Part shown: positions 1 to 7,598 of the stretch, in pieces
Position numbering within the stretch: the stretch's first letter is position 1
How the letters are laid out: each line of letters starts with the position of its first letter
NCBI GenBank assembly: GCA_947629825.1
Contig: CANRFF010000001.1
Location: 186,001-250,000, forward strand
Reading direction: 5' to 3'
Length of the DNA: 64,000 bases
From: an uncultured Anaeroplasmataceae bacterium
Lineage (GTDB): Bacteria; Bacillota_I; Bacilli_A; Acholeplasmatales; Anaeroplasmataceae
Translations under genes and position numbers: made by a program
Notes under the pieces: generated by a model
Databases searched by the model: none
What the model saw: the letters and a program-made list of their open reading frames with translations, nothing else
What the model was told of the DNA's origin: nothing

Positions 1-1500
1 TTTTTCCGGATGTATCGGAAGTTATCGGGGATGACCGGTACGGCCAAAACCGAAGAAGAGGAATTCAGAAACATTTACAATATGTATGTTGTGGAAGTCC
101 CGACCAATAAACCGGTGATTCGGAAAGATGTTCCCGATTTGATTTTTTTGACCAAAGATGCGAAATTCAAAGCGTTGGTGGAAGAGATTAAAAATCTTTA
201 TGAAAAAGGACAACCGGTGCTTGTCGGTACGGCCAATGTGGAAACTTCGGAATATGTTTCTTCGATGTTGAATAAAATTCATATTCCGCATGAGGTTTTA
301 AATGCCAAGAATAATGAACGGGAAGCGGAAATCATTGCGAATGCCGGGCAAAAATATGCCGTAACGATTTCGACCAATATGGCGGGTCGTGGAACGGATA
401 TCAAACTCGGCGAAGGCGTCAAAGAGTTGGGCGGACTGGTGGTGCTGGGAACGGAGCGGCATGAGTCCAGAAGAATCGACAATCAGTTGCGCGGTCGTTC
501 CGGAAGACAAGGAGATCCGGGATTTTCGCAGTTTTATATTTCCACGGAAGATGATCTGATCGAACGCTTCGGCGGAGATACGTTTAAAAACCGTTTGGCG
601 ATGATTGTCAACCTGATCAATAAAAGCAATGGTCAAACCGATGCGCCGATTACCAACAAGATGGTATCCAGAGCGGTCACTTCGGCTCAGACCAGAGTGG
701 AAGGAAATAATTTCGATTCCAGAAAGAACGTATTGAAATACGACGATGTCATTCGCAGACAAAGAGAAGTGTTCTATGCCGAAAGAATGCAAGTGGTCAA
801 GGTGGAACGTTTGGAAGAATTGGTGCGGAATATGATGAGAAAGGCCGTTACGGAAGTGGCTTATTCGCATATGCGTCAGGTGTCTTCCAAAAAATTCGAA
901 ATCGATGACAATGCGATTGCTCAGGCGTTCAACGGAAAATTATTGATGCCGAATACGATTGACGTTTCCGTTTTGCAGACGCTGGATGACGAGGGAATTA
1001 TCGAATATATTTGTCAAAAAGCGTATGAAAGTATCGACAGAAACAAAAATGTGGCGGTAGAGGCCAAAGAAAAATACGGGTTGGATTTGCCGGATAATCT
1101 GTTCGATATGTATTTGAAAGATGTTTTGTTGCGGATTCTGGATCAATACTGGATGAAGCATATCGATGATATGCAGGGACTAAGACAAGGGGTTGTTTTG
1201 CAGTCTTATGCCCAAGCCAATCCTCTGGAGATTTACCAACAGGAAGGATATGCCCGTTTTGAGCAGTTGAACCGAAATATCAATGAAGAGGTTTTGCGAT
1301 ATATCGCTCATTCCCAACTGCAGATTCGTCCGAAAACCGAAGAGGCGGATCCGCTCAAAGGAACGACCACCAACGATGCGCAGGAGCCTTTGAAGAAAAA
1401 GCCGGATCAGAAAAAAAGTCATGTTGGCCCCAACGATCCGTGTCCTTGCGGAAGCGGCAAGAAATATAAGTTCTGTCACGGTGCCAAAACCTCAAAATGA
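1..1500 (+). CDS. secA: SecA, preprotein translocase ATPase (5'-truncated by window edge)
   Basis: The last 499 codons of SecA, the motor ATPase that pushes unfolded preproteins through SecYEG. Reading is open from base 1 (Phe-Phe-Arg before the first Met), so the Met at 10 is internal. Visible parts: the LSGMTGTAKTEEEEF segment, the second helicase half with TNMAGRGTDIKLG and the QLRGRSGRQGDPG arginine-finger motif, the scaffold/wing region, and a C-terminal zinc-binding tail (CPCGSGKKYKFCHG) that in the family binds SecB and/or the ribosome. The N-terminal DEAD half lies upstream. The ORF ends at a TGA followed by a hairpin and U-run, so it is the last gene of its operon. The identification is secure. 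Confidence 0.98.
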   Translation, partial: FFRMYRKLSGMTGTAKTEEEEFRNIYNMYVVEVPTNKPVIRKDVPDLIFLTKDAKFKALVEEIKNLYEKGQPVLVGTANVETSEYVSSMLNKIHIPHEVLNAKNNEREAEIIANAGQKYAVTISTNMAGRGTDIKLGEGVKELGGLVVLGTERHESRRIDNQLRGRSGRQGDPGFSQFYISTEDDLIERFGGDTFKNRLAMIVNLINKSNGQTDAPITNKMVSRAVTSAQTRVEGNNFDSRKNVLKYDDVIRRQREVFYAERMQVVKVERLEELVRNMMRKAVTEVAYSHMRQVSSKKFEIDDNAIAQAFNGKLLMPNTIDVSVLQTLDDEGIIEYICQKAYESIDRNKNVAVEAKEKYGLDLPDNLFDMYLKDVLLRILDQYWMKHIDDMQGLRQGVVLQSYAQANPLEIYQQEGYARFEQLNRNINEEVLRYIAHSQLQIRPKTEEADPLKGTTTNDAQEPLKKKPDQKKSHVGPNDPCPCGSGKKYKFCHGAKTSK

Positions 1501-1513
1501 AAATAAGAAGAAA

Positions 1514-1554
1514 GGTTTCGAAACGTTTTCTCGTTTTTGAAATCTTTTTTTTTT
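1514..1554 (+). terminator. Rho-independent terminator after secA
   Basis: GGTTTCGAAACG (1514-1525) pairs with CGTTTTTGAAATC (1532-1544), with two G-T wobbles and one bulged T. The loop is six bases and ten T follow (1545-1554). It separates secA from the uronate operon. Confidence 0.8.
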
Positions 1555-1584
1555 GTTTAAAATCAGGAATGTAAGGGTTTTCCG

Positions 1585-1613
1585 TTGACAAAAAATCCTT
1601 TTCATTTTATAAT
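1585..1613 (+). promoter_or_regulatory. Sigma-A promoter of the uronate (eda-kdu) operon
   Basis: Perfect -35 TTGACA (1585-1590), 17-bp spacer and perfect -10 TATAAT (1608-1613). Transcription would start near 1620, about 45 bases before the eda start. So strong a core suggests that control is by a repressor or catabolite control; no convincing operator was identified. Confidence 0.9.
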
Positions 1614-1665
1614 TAAAAATGAACATTTCATTTGAAAAATATGAAAAGAAAGAGGTATTAAAAAA

Positions 1666-2313
1666 ATGAAAAAATTTGATGTTTTAAATCGTATCGCAGC
1701 CGTCGGCGTTGTTGCGGTTGTTCGTGCGGAAAACGAAGAAAAAGCGACAAAAATCGCAGAGGCATGCATTAACGGCGGAGTTCCTGCGATTGAAATGACG
1801 TTTACCGTTCCGGGATGCGCCGATGTAATCAAGTCGTTGAAAGCAACGTTTCCTGCCGACAAACTGATCGTGGGTGCGGGAACCGTACTGGATTCCGAAA
1901 CGGCACGTGCCGCTATTTTGGCAGGCGCCGAATATATTGTTTCTCCGGGATTTGATGCGGAAACCGCCAGATTGTGCAACCGATATCAGGTTCCTTATAT
2001 GCCGGGATGTATGACCATTACCGAAATGGTTCATGCGATGGAAGCAGGATGCGACATTGTGAAATTATTCCCGGGTTCTTTACCTGGACCTTCTTATGTG
2101 AAAGCAGTCAAAGGACCGCTTCCTCAAGTGAACATTATGCCGACAGGCGGAGTTTCTCTTTCCAATGTAGCCGATTGGATCAAAGCCGGCGTTGTCGCAG
2201 TAGGTACCGGTTCGGATTTGACGGGACCTGCGAAAAAAGGAGATTATGCCGGAGTTACTGAGTTGGCAAAACAATTTGTCAAAGCGGTTGCGGATGCAAG
2301 AAGCGGAAAATAA
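1666..2313 (+). CDS. eda: KDPG aldolase (2-dehydro-3-deoxy-6-phosphogluconate aldolase)
   Basis: A class I aldolase of 215 residues, the usual length. It splits 2-keto-3-deoxy-6-phosphogluconate into pyruvate and glyceraldehyde 3-phosphate in the cytoplasm. The TIM-barrel motifs are present: Glu43 in AIEMTF (acid/base), the GAGTV phosphate loop near residue 70, and the Schiff-base Lys133 in IVKLFPG. The ATG at 1666 follows an AAGAAAGAGGT ribosome binding site. First gene of a seven-gene operon in which kduI and kduD make KDG, kdgK phosphorylates it and this enzyme finishes the path. Some family members also cleave 4-hydroxy-2-oxoglutarate, but the context favours KDPG. Confidence 0.95.
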   Translation: MKKFDVLNRIAAVGVVAVVRAENEEKATKIAEACINGGVPAIEMTFTVPGCADVIKSLKATFPADKLIVGAGTVLDSETARAAILAGAEYIVSPGFDAETARLCNRYQVPYMPGCMTITEMVHAMEAGCDIVKLFPGSLPGPSYVKAVKGPLPQVNIMPTGGVSLSNVADWIKAGVVAVGTGSDLTGPAKKGDYAGVTELAKQFVKAVADARSGK

Positions 2314-2342
2314 ATCATCAAATCAGAACCGAGAAAGACAAT

Positions 2343-3374
2343 ATGGAAAAAATTATTACATTCGGTGAAATTATGTTGAGATTGGCGACTCCGGATTATT
2401 CGACCATCAATCAGGCTCACTCTTTTCTGGTGAATTACGGTGGCGGGGAAGCCAATGTGGCAGTGGCTTTATCTCATATGGGACACAAAACGTATTTTCT
2501 TTCGAAATTGCCTCCGAATCAGTTGGGAGATGGGGCGATTACCCACCTTCTTTCTCATGGAGTCAATACCGATTATGTCGTTCGCGGATCTTCTACGATC
2601 GGAATCTATTTTTTGGAAACAGGCTTTGGCGGTCGTCCTTCCAAAGTCATCTATAACCGGAAACATTCGGCCATTACGAGAATTCAGGAAGACGAATTCG
2701 ATTGGGAAGATATCTTCAAAGATGCCACTTGGTTCCACTTGAGCGGAATCACTTTGGCGTTGGGAGAACGGGTTCGTGCCGTGGCGATGAGAGCGGTCAA
2801 AGAAGCCAAAAAGTATCATGTGACCATCAGTTTTGATTTCAATTACCGTTCGAAATTGTGGACGGTGGAAGAAGCAAGACCGGTCTATAAAGAATTTATG
2901 AATTATGTCGATGTCGTGTTTGCCAGTTTTTACGATGCGAACACCATTTTGGAAATTCCTTTGGATTCCGCATTGGAAAATGCGTCTTTGTCGGAAAAAC
3001 GGCGGAATGTTTTCCCGAAGATGATCAAGAAATATTCTTTGAAATACATTTTCGGAACGGATCGTGTGGTTTATTCCGCAACGGAAAATTCGTTGGCGGG
3101 ATACTATTTCCGCTTGGACGGAGATCGACTTTCCTGGGAATTGACGGAACCGATTCGCTTCAATATCTACGACCGGATCGGCGGTGGCGATGCGTTTGCG
3201 TCGGGAGTCATTCACGGATTACTGAAAAATTTCAATGACCCGGGATATGCCGTGCGCTACGGATTGAATACTTCTGTATTGAAACACACGATTTACGGAG
3301 ATGCGCTGGTTCTTTCCTGCGAAGACATCGAAAATTTTATGGCGGCCAACGGCAGTGCGGAAGTTGTCAGATAA
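2343..3374 (+). CDS. PfkB-family sugar kinase, KdgK-like, with altered metal-binding motif
   Basis: A 343-residue ribokinase-fold kinase, closely related to the second kinase at 3865. Seen: the N-terminal ITFGEIMLRL strand, the YGGGEANVAVAL glycine motif, PSKVIYNRKHSAI in the sugar/lid region, and the anion-hole/catalytic segment DRIGGGDAFASG. Relatives phosphorylate 2-keto-3-deoxygluconate. It is odd because the Asn-x-x-Glu (GNEEDAE) motif near residue 195, kept in the neighbouring paralogue and known in PfkB kinases to position Mg and phosphate, is replaced by ASFYDAN. It may have a different substrate, weak activity, or a regulatory role. Its start lies 29 bases after eda in the same operon. 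Confidence 0.8.
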   Translation: MEKIITFGEIMLRLATPDYSTINQAHSFLVNYGGGEANVAVALSHMGHKTYFLSKLPPNQLGDGAITHLLSHGVNTDYVVRGSSTIGIYFLETGFGGRPSKVIYNRKHSAITRIQEDEFDWEDIFKDATWFHLSGITLALGERVRAVAMRAVKEAKKYHVTISFDFNYRSKLWTVEEARPVYKEFMNYVDVVFASFYDANTILEIPLDSALENASLSEKRRNVFPKMIKKYSLKYIFGTDRVVYSATENSLAGYYFRLDGDRLSWELTEPIRFNIYDRIGGGDAFASGVIHGLLKNFNDPGYAVRYGLNTSVLKHTIYGDALVLSCEDIENFMAANGSAEVVR

Positions 3375-3384
3375 GAGGTAAAAT

Positions 3385-3843
3385 ATGATTGTTGGAAAAT
3401 TAAGAGATATCAAAAGATACAAAGGACTCAGTAAAAATATCGATACGGCGATCGATTTCATTTTAAATCATGATTTATTGGCTTTGCCGAAAGGAAAAAC
3501 ACTGATTGACGGAAATGATGTTTATGTCAATCGTGATACTTATGTGGCACGCCCTTTGGAAGAATGCTTTTTTGAAAATCATGAGCATTACCTGGATTTG
3601 CAAATCGTATTGAAAGGGCAGGAACTTTTCGGATATACGGATATCACGAATCCTTCCATTCGGGTAACGACACCTTATAATACCGAAAAAGATGTCACCA
3701 AATATTCTGCGGAAAACGGCGTATATTTTGTGTTGGAAGAAGGATTTGCGCTTGTTTTTCATGAAGATATCCATTTGGCCAAAGCGAAAGTCAATGACGA
3801 ACTTGTGGAAAAGGCAGTAATTAAAATTAAAATAGAAGAATAG
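3385..3843 (+). CDS. YhcH/YjgK/YiaL (TabA-like) family cupin-fold protein
   Basis: A 152-residue protein that fits the DUF386/YhcH-YjgK-YiaL family, small double-stranded beta-helix proteins found in sugar-acid, sialic acid and pectin operons. Characteristic pieces are the start MIVGKLRDIKRYKGLS, the FENHEHYLDLQIVLKG segment with metal-ligand-like His and Asp, and FALVFHEDIHLAK near the C-terminus. The family is thought to act on sugar anomers or isomers, but the reaction is poorly defined. The GAGGT ribosome binding site lies directly behind the kinase stop, so the gene belongs to the operon. Confidence 0.85.
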   Translation: MIVGKLRDIKRYKGLSKNIDTAIDFILNHDLLALPKGKTLIDGNDVYVNRDTYVARPLEECFFENHEHYLDLQIVLKGQELFGYTDITNPSIRVTTPYNTEKDVTKYSAENGVYFVLEEGFALVFHEDIHLAKAKVNDELVEKAVIKIKIEE

Positions 3844-3864
3844 GAAAAAGGAGAATAGTTAATT

Positions 3865-4890
3865 ATGGCAAAAGTAGTAACATTAGGCGAAATTATGTTG
3901 AGATTATCCACTCCGGGTAATTCACGTTTCGTACAATCGGATTCATTTGATGTCGTTTATGGAGGAGGAGAAGCCAACGTGGCCGTTTCTTGTGCAAACT
4001 ACGGACACGAAGCTTATTTCGTAACGAAACTTCCGACTCATGAAATCGGACAATCTGCGGTGAACGCTTTGAGAAAATACGGGGTTCATACGGAATTCAT
4101 CGCAAGAGGGGGAGACCGTGTGGGAATTTATTATTTGGAAACCGGTGCTTCCATGCGTCCTTCCAAAGTCATTTATGACCGTGCTCATTCCGCCATTGCC
4201 GAAGCAGATCCGAAAGATTTCGACTTCGATAAGATCATGGAAGGAGCGGATTGGTTCCACTGGTCCGGAATTACTCCGGCCATTTCCGACAAGGCTGCGG
4301 AACTGACGAAATTGGCCTGCGAAGCCGCTAAACGTCATGGCGTTACGGTTTCGGTGGATTTGAATTTCCGTAAAAAATTGTGGACTTCGGAAAAAGCAAT
4401 TTCCATTATGAAACCTTTGATGAAGTATGTGGATGTATGTATCGGAAATGAAGAGGATGCCGAACTTTGTCTGGGATTCAAGCCGGAAGCCGATGTGGAA
4501 GGCGGAAAGACCGATGCTTCGGGATATGAAGGAATTTTTAAAGCCATGGCCAAAGAATTCGGCTTCAAATATGTGGTTTCGACACTTCGTGAATCTTTCT
4601 CGGCAACTCACAACGGCTGGAAAGCATTGATTTATAACGGAAAAGAATTCTATCAGTCCAAAAGATATGATATCAACCCGATTATCGACCGTGTCGGTGG
4701 TGGAGATTCGTTCTCCGGTGGGTTGATTCACGGATTGTTGACTTATCCGAACGATCAGGGAAAAGCTTTGGAATTTGCCGTTGCGGCATCTGCGTTAAAG
4801 CATACGATTCCGGGAGATTTCAATTTAGTGGATCGAAAAGAAGTTGAAAACTTAGCCGGTGGCGATGCTTCCGGACGGGTTCAGCGGTAA
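3865..4890 (+). CDS. kdgK: 2-keto-3-deoxygluconate kinase (PfkB family)
   Basis: A 341-residue kinase that phosphorylates 2-keto-3-deoxygluconate to KDPG, the substrate of the first gene in the operon. It keeps the whole PfkB motif set: the YGGGEANVAVSC glycine motif, RPSKVIYDRAHSAI, the Mg/phosphate motif GNEEDAE, and the catalytic loop DRVGGGDSFSGG with the base Asp. The AAAAGGAGAATAG ribosome binding site supports the ATG at 3865. Side by side with a paralogue lacking GNEEDAE, this copy is the more likely working KDG kinase. Confidence 0.9.
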   Translation: MAKVVTLGEIMLRLSTPGNSRFVQSDSFDVVYGGGEANVAVSCANYGHEAYFVTKLPTHEIGQSAVNALRKYGVHTEFIARGGDRVGIYYLETGASMRPSKVIYDRAHSAIAEADPKDFDFDKIMEGADWFHWSGITPAISDKAAELTKLACEAAKRHGVTVSVDLNFRKKLWTSEKAISIMKPLMKYVDVCIGNEEDAELCLGFKPEADVEGGKTDASGYEGIFKAMAKEFGFKYVVSTLRESFSATHNGWKALIYNGKEFYQSKRYDINPIIDRVGGGDSFSGGLIHGLLTYPNDQGKALEFAVAASALKHTIPGDFNLVDRKEVENLAGGDASGRVQR

Positions 4891-4907
4891 AATATCGAAA
4901 ATAACAT

Positions 4908-4933
4908 AGTGTGCTACCTTTGTGTAGCACGCT
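4908..4933 (+). terminator. Intra-operon hairpin (leaky terminator or mRNA-processing site)
   Basis: AGTGTGCTAC (4908-4917) pairs with GTAGCACGCT (4924-4933), ten base pairs with one wobble and a six-base loop, in the gap before the isomerase gene. The T-run behind it is broken (TTGTTGTTATT), so full termination is unlikely. It could dose or stabilise the upstream mRNA relative to isomerase-kduI-kduD. Confidence 0.6.
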
Positions 4934-4961
4934 TGTTGTTATTCACTTTACGGAGGTCAGG

Positions 4962-5795
4962 ATGAAAATCGGTGTAAGAGTACATGATTTCGGTAAGAGC
5001 AATCCGAAAACTTTGGCATCTCAGGCCAAAAAAGTCGGTTTTGACGGCGTTCAGTTGGTTTTGAATAAAGCGTTGGAAAACGAAACCGGACTTCCCGGAA
5101 CTTTATCCAAAGAAAAGGCGGAAAAAATTGCCGCAGAGTTTCATCAACAGGGATTGGATATCTGCATGCTGGGTGCCTATTTCAATCCCGTCCATTCCAA
5201 TAAGGAATTGGTTCAAACCAATATCGCCAAATTCAAAGAGCATTTGAAATACGCTCCAAACTTTCAGGCGGGATATGTCGGAACGGAAACGGGTTCTTAT
5301 AACGACGATAAATGGACGTATCATCCGCAGAATCGGACGGAAGAAGCGTATCGGGAGGTCAAAAACATTTTTGAGGATCTGGCACAATATGCTCAAAAAG
5401 TCCATGCGAGAATTGCGTTGGAAGGTGCTTACGGGCACTGTATGTACGAACCGAAAGTTTTAAAAAGACTGATTGATGAAATCGATTCCCCATCGGTTTA
5501 TGTCACGGTTGACCTTTATAATTATCTTTCTGCGGAAAATTATCGGAATTATAAAGAGATATTCGAGGAATGTTTACAACTCTTTGCGGGTAAAATCGTG
5601 ATTTTTCATTTGAAAGATTTCATCATCGAAGATGGCAAATTGAAACAGGTGGCGATTGGAAAAGGTTGGTTTGATTACGACTATCTGATGGATCGGATAA
5701 TGGCAACCAATCCGGAAGCCTACCTTGTTTTCGAAGGCTCGAAACCCGAAGATATGGAAGAAAGTTTCCGTTTTATCAAAAGTAAATGTAGATAA
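4962..5795 (+). CDS. Sugar phosphate isomerase/epimerase-like TIM-barrel protein (AP endonuclease 2 fold)
   Basis: A 277-residue TIM-barrel protein of the xylose-isomerase-like/AP endonuclease family 2. Likely metal ligands are the Glu in RIALEGAYG, Asp in VTVDLYNYL, His in IFHLKDF and Glu in VFEGSKPED. The start was set at the ATG at 4962 because of the GGAGG at 4952-4956; the longer open frame from 4911 begins inside the hairpin at 4908-4933 and has no ribosome binding site. In the uronate operon it may interconvert keto-sugar acids, but the exact substrate cannot be read from sequence. Confidence 0.82.
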   Translation: MKIGVRVHDFGKSNPKTLASQAKKVGFDGVQLVLNKALENETGLPGTLSKEKAEKIAAEFHQQGLDICMLGAYFNPVHSNKELVQTNIAKFKEHLKYAPNFQAGYVGTETGSYNDDKWTYHPQNRTEEAYREVKNIFEDLAQYAQKVHARIALEGAYGHCMYEPKVLKRLIDEIDSPSVYVTVDLYNYLSAENYRNYKEIFEECLQLFAGKIVIFHLKDFIIEDGKLKQVAIGKGWFDYDYLMDRIMATNPEAYLVFEGSKPEDMEESFRFIKSKCR

Positions 5796-5804
5796 GGAGA
5801 ATTT

Positions 5805-6641
5805 ATGAAATTACAAGTGAGATATGCCAATCATCCGGAGGATTCCAAGCATTATACGACGGATGAATTGAGAAAACATTATTTAATGGAAAAAGTATTT
5901 GAAGAAGATGAGATTCTGCTGGTGTATTCTCATCAGGACAGAATTATTTCCGGAGGAGTTATGCCGGTAAATAAAGCACTTCCTTTGGAAACGTCCGATG
6001 AGTTGCGTGCCGCATATTTTTTGGAAAGAAGAGAATTGGGAATCATCAATATCGGCGGTGCGGGAACCGTGACGTTGGATGGGAAAGTTTATCAGGTCAA
6101 ATCCAGAGACGGAATGTATGTCGGTATGGGAACCAAAGAAGTCGTTTTTGCTTCGGCGGATCCGAAACATCCTGCGAAATTTTATATTTCTTCCTGTCCG
6201 GCACATCAAAGTTATCCGACCTATTATATTGATTTTGAAAAAGCCAATCATCGTCCTTGCGGGGAAGCAAAGACGCTGAATCAACGGGTCATCAATCAAT
6301 ATATTCATCCGGATGTGTGCAAAAGTTGCCAGTTGGCAATGGGAATGACGGAACTTGCGGAAGGTTCCGGCTGGAATACGATGCCGTCTCATACTCATGA
6401 ACGGAGAATGGAAGTTTATTTCTATTTCGATATTCCGAAGGACAATGTCGTATTTCATATGATGGGACAACCGCAGGAAACCAGACATATTGTCATCAAT
6501 AACGAACAATTGGTTATTTCTCCGAGTTGGAGTATTCATTCCGGTATCGGTACGTCCAATTACAGTTTTATTTGGGCAATGTGCGGTGAGAATCAAGAAT
6601 TTGATGATATGGATAATATCAAGACAACTGATTTAAAATAA
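5805..6641 (+). CDS. kduI: 5-keto-4-deoxyuronate isomerase
   Basis: A 278-residue cupin enzyme that isomerises 5-keto-4-deoxyuronate (from unsaturated galacturonate or glucuronate released by pectate and other lyases) to 2,5-diketo-3-deoxygluconate. The zinc ligands known from the E. coli enzyme are present at the same positions: His196, His198, Glu203 (SHTHERRMEVY) and His245 (WSIHSG). Length is as in the family. The AAGGAGAATTT ribosome binding site follows the preceding stop closely. It is the most diagnostic gene for pectin or glycosaminoglycan breakdown here. Confidence 0.97.
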   Translation: MKLQVRYANHPEDSKHYTTDELRKHYLMEKVFEEDEILLVYSHQDRIISGGVMPVNKALPLETSDELRAAYFLERRELGIINIGGAGTVTLDGKVYQVKSRDGMYVGMGTKEVVFASADPKHPAKFYISSCPAHQSYPTYYIDFEKANHRPCGEAKTLNQRVINQYIHPDVCKSCQLAMGMTELAEGSGWNTMPSHTHERRMEVYFYFDIPKDNVVFHMMGQPQETRHIVINNEQLVISPSWSIHSGIGTSNYSFIWAMCGENQEFDDMDNIKTTDLK

Positions 6642-6662
6642 AAATATAAGGAGGAAAAGAAT

Positions 6663-7463
6663 ATGGAAATGAAAGATTTTAGATTAGATGGTAAAATTGC
6701 GTTGGTAACGGGGGCATCTTACGGAATCGGTTTTGCGATTGCGTCCGGGTTTGCCAAAGCGGGCGCAACGATTGTGTTCAACGATATCAATCAGGACTTG
6801 GTCAACAAAGGACTTGCGGCATATCAGGCAGCGGGAATTTCCGCTCACGGATATGTCTGCGACGTGACGAATGAAGATCAGGTTGCGGAATTGATTGCGA
6901 AAATCGAAAAAGAAGTCGGCGTCATCGACATTTTGGTCAACAATGCCGGAATCATCAAAAGAATTCCGATGTGTGAAATGACGGCGGCTCAATTCCGTCA
7001 AGTGGTGGATATTGATTTGAACGGACCGTTTATTATGGCAAAAGCAGTCATTCCTTCCATGATCAAAAAAGGACACGGAAAGATCATCAATATCTGTTCG
7101 ATGATGTCCGAACTGGGACGGGAGACGGTTTCCGCTTATGCGGCCGCCAAAGGTGGTTTAAAGATGTTGACGAAGAATATTTGTTCCGAATACGGAGAAT
7201 ACAATATCCAATGTAATGGTATCGGACCGGGGTATATCGCTACTCCTCAGACCGCTCCGTTAAGAGAACTGCAACCGGACGGAAGTCGTCATCCGTTCGA
7301 TCAATTCATCATTTCGAAAACTCCGGCAGCTCGTTGGGGAGAAGCCGAAGATTTGCAGGGACCGGCAGTGTTCTTGGCATCGGATGCTTCGAATTTCGTC
7401 AATGGTCATATCTTATATGTTGACGGCGGAATTTTGGCTTATATCGGCAAACAGCCGAAATAA
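6663..7463 (+). CDS. kduD: 2-dehydro-3-deoxy-D-gluconate 5-dehydrogenase (SDR family)
   Basis: A 266-residue short-chain dehydrogenase, probably the KduD that reduces 2,5-diketo-3-deoxygluconate (the KduI product) to 2-keto-3-deoxygluconate. It shows the cofactor motif TGASYGIG (residues 16-23), NNAG at 93-96, catalytic Ser146, and Tyr159/Lys163 in YAAAK. KduI next door fixes the substrate; by sequence alone it could also be a gluconate 5-dehydrogenase. AAGGAGG precedes the ATG. Last gene of the operon, followed by a strong terminator. Confidence 0.9.
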   Translation: MEMKDFRLDGKIALVTGASYGIGFAIASGFAKAGATIVFNDINQDLVNKGLAAYQAAGISAHGYVCDVTNEDQVAELIAKIEKEVGVIDILVNNAGIIKRIPMCEMTAAQFRQVVDIDLNGPFIMAKAVIPSMIKKGHGKIINICSMMSELGRETVSAYAAAKGGLKMLTKNICSEYGEYNIQCNGIGPGYIATPQTAPLRELQPDGSRHPFDQFIISKTPAARWGEAEDLQGPAVFLASDASNFVNGHILYVDGGILAYIGKQPK

Positions 7464-7504
7464 TCGGAAAAACTTCGGTTTTTCTTCAATATCGGCAAAC
7501 ATTT

Positions 7505-7537
7505 GGCATGATGGTTCAAAAATCATGCCTTTTTTTT
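7505..7537 (+). terminator. Rho-independent terminator of the uronate operon
   Basis: Perfect 8-bp stem GGCATGAT (7505-7512) / ATCATGCC (7522-7529) with nine-base loop and eight T. A smaller hairpin GAAAAAC-TTCG-GTTTTTC sits just upstream at 7467-7484. Confidence 0.92.
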
Positions 7538-7548
7538 CTTGGAAACAG

Positions 7549-7577
7549 TGGAAAAACGTTTTCAAATTTAGTATAAT
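7549..7577 (+). promoter_or_regulatory. Probable promoter of the phosphoglucomutase gene
   Basis: Perfect -10 TATAAT at 7572-7577, 21 bases before the start codon; the -35 region around 7549-7554 (TGGAAA) is weak. A palindromic AAAACGTTTT core lies in the spacer and distantly resembles a CcpA site, but this is not claimed. Confidence 0.6.
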
Positions 7578-7598
7578 GAAACAAAGGAGCGTTAATAT

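Noticed and set aside
1518-1531. CcpA (cre) site near TCGAAACGTTTTCT
   Set aside because: It is part of the secA terminator stem and far upstream of the -35; mismatches at key positions. A similar AAAACGTTTT at 7555-7564 is also too weak.
4911-4961. Longer start for the isomerase gene at 4911
   Set aside because: It lies inside a stable hairpin, without ribosome binding site, whereas GGAGG sits correctly before 4962.
22-6596. Many long minus-strand open frames over secA, kdgK and kduI (for example 2469-3215, 3943-4731, 5883-6596)
   Set aside because: They are shadows of the plus-strand genes, rich in Phe, Arg, Ile and His, with no ribosome binding sites, family motifs or promoters.
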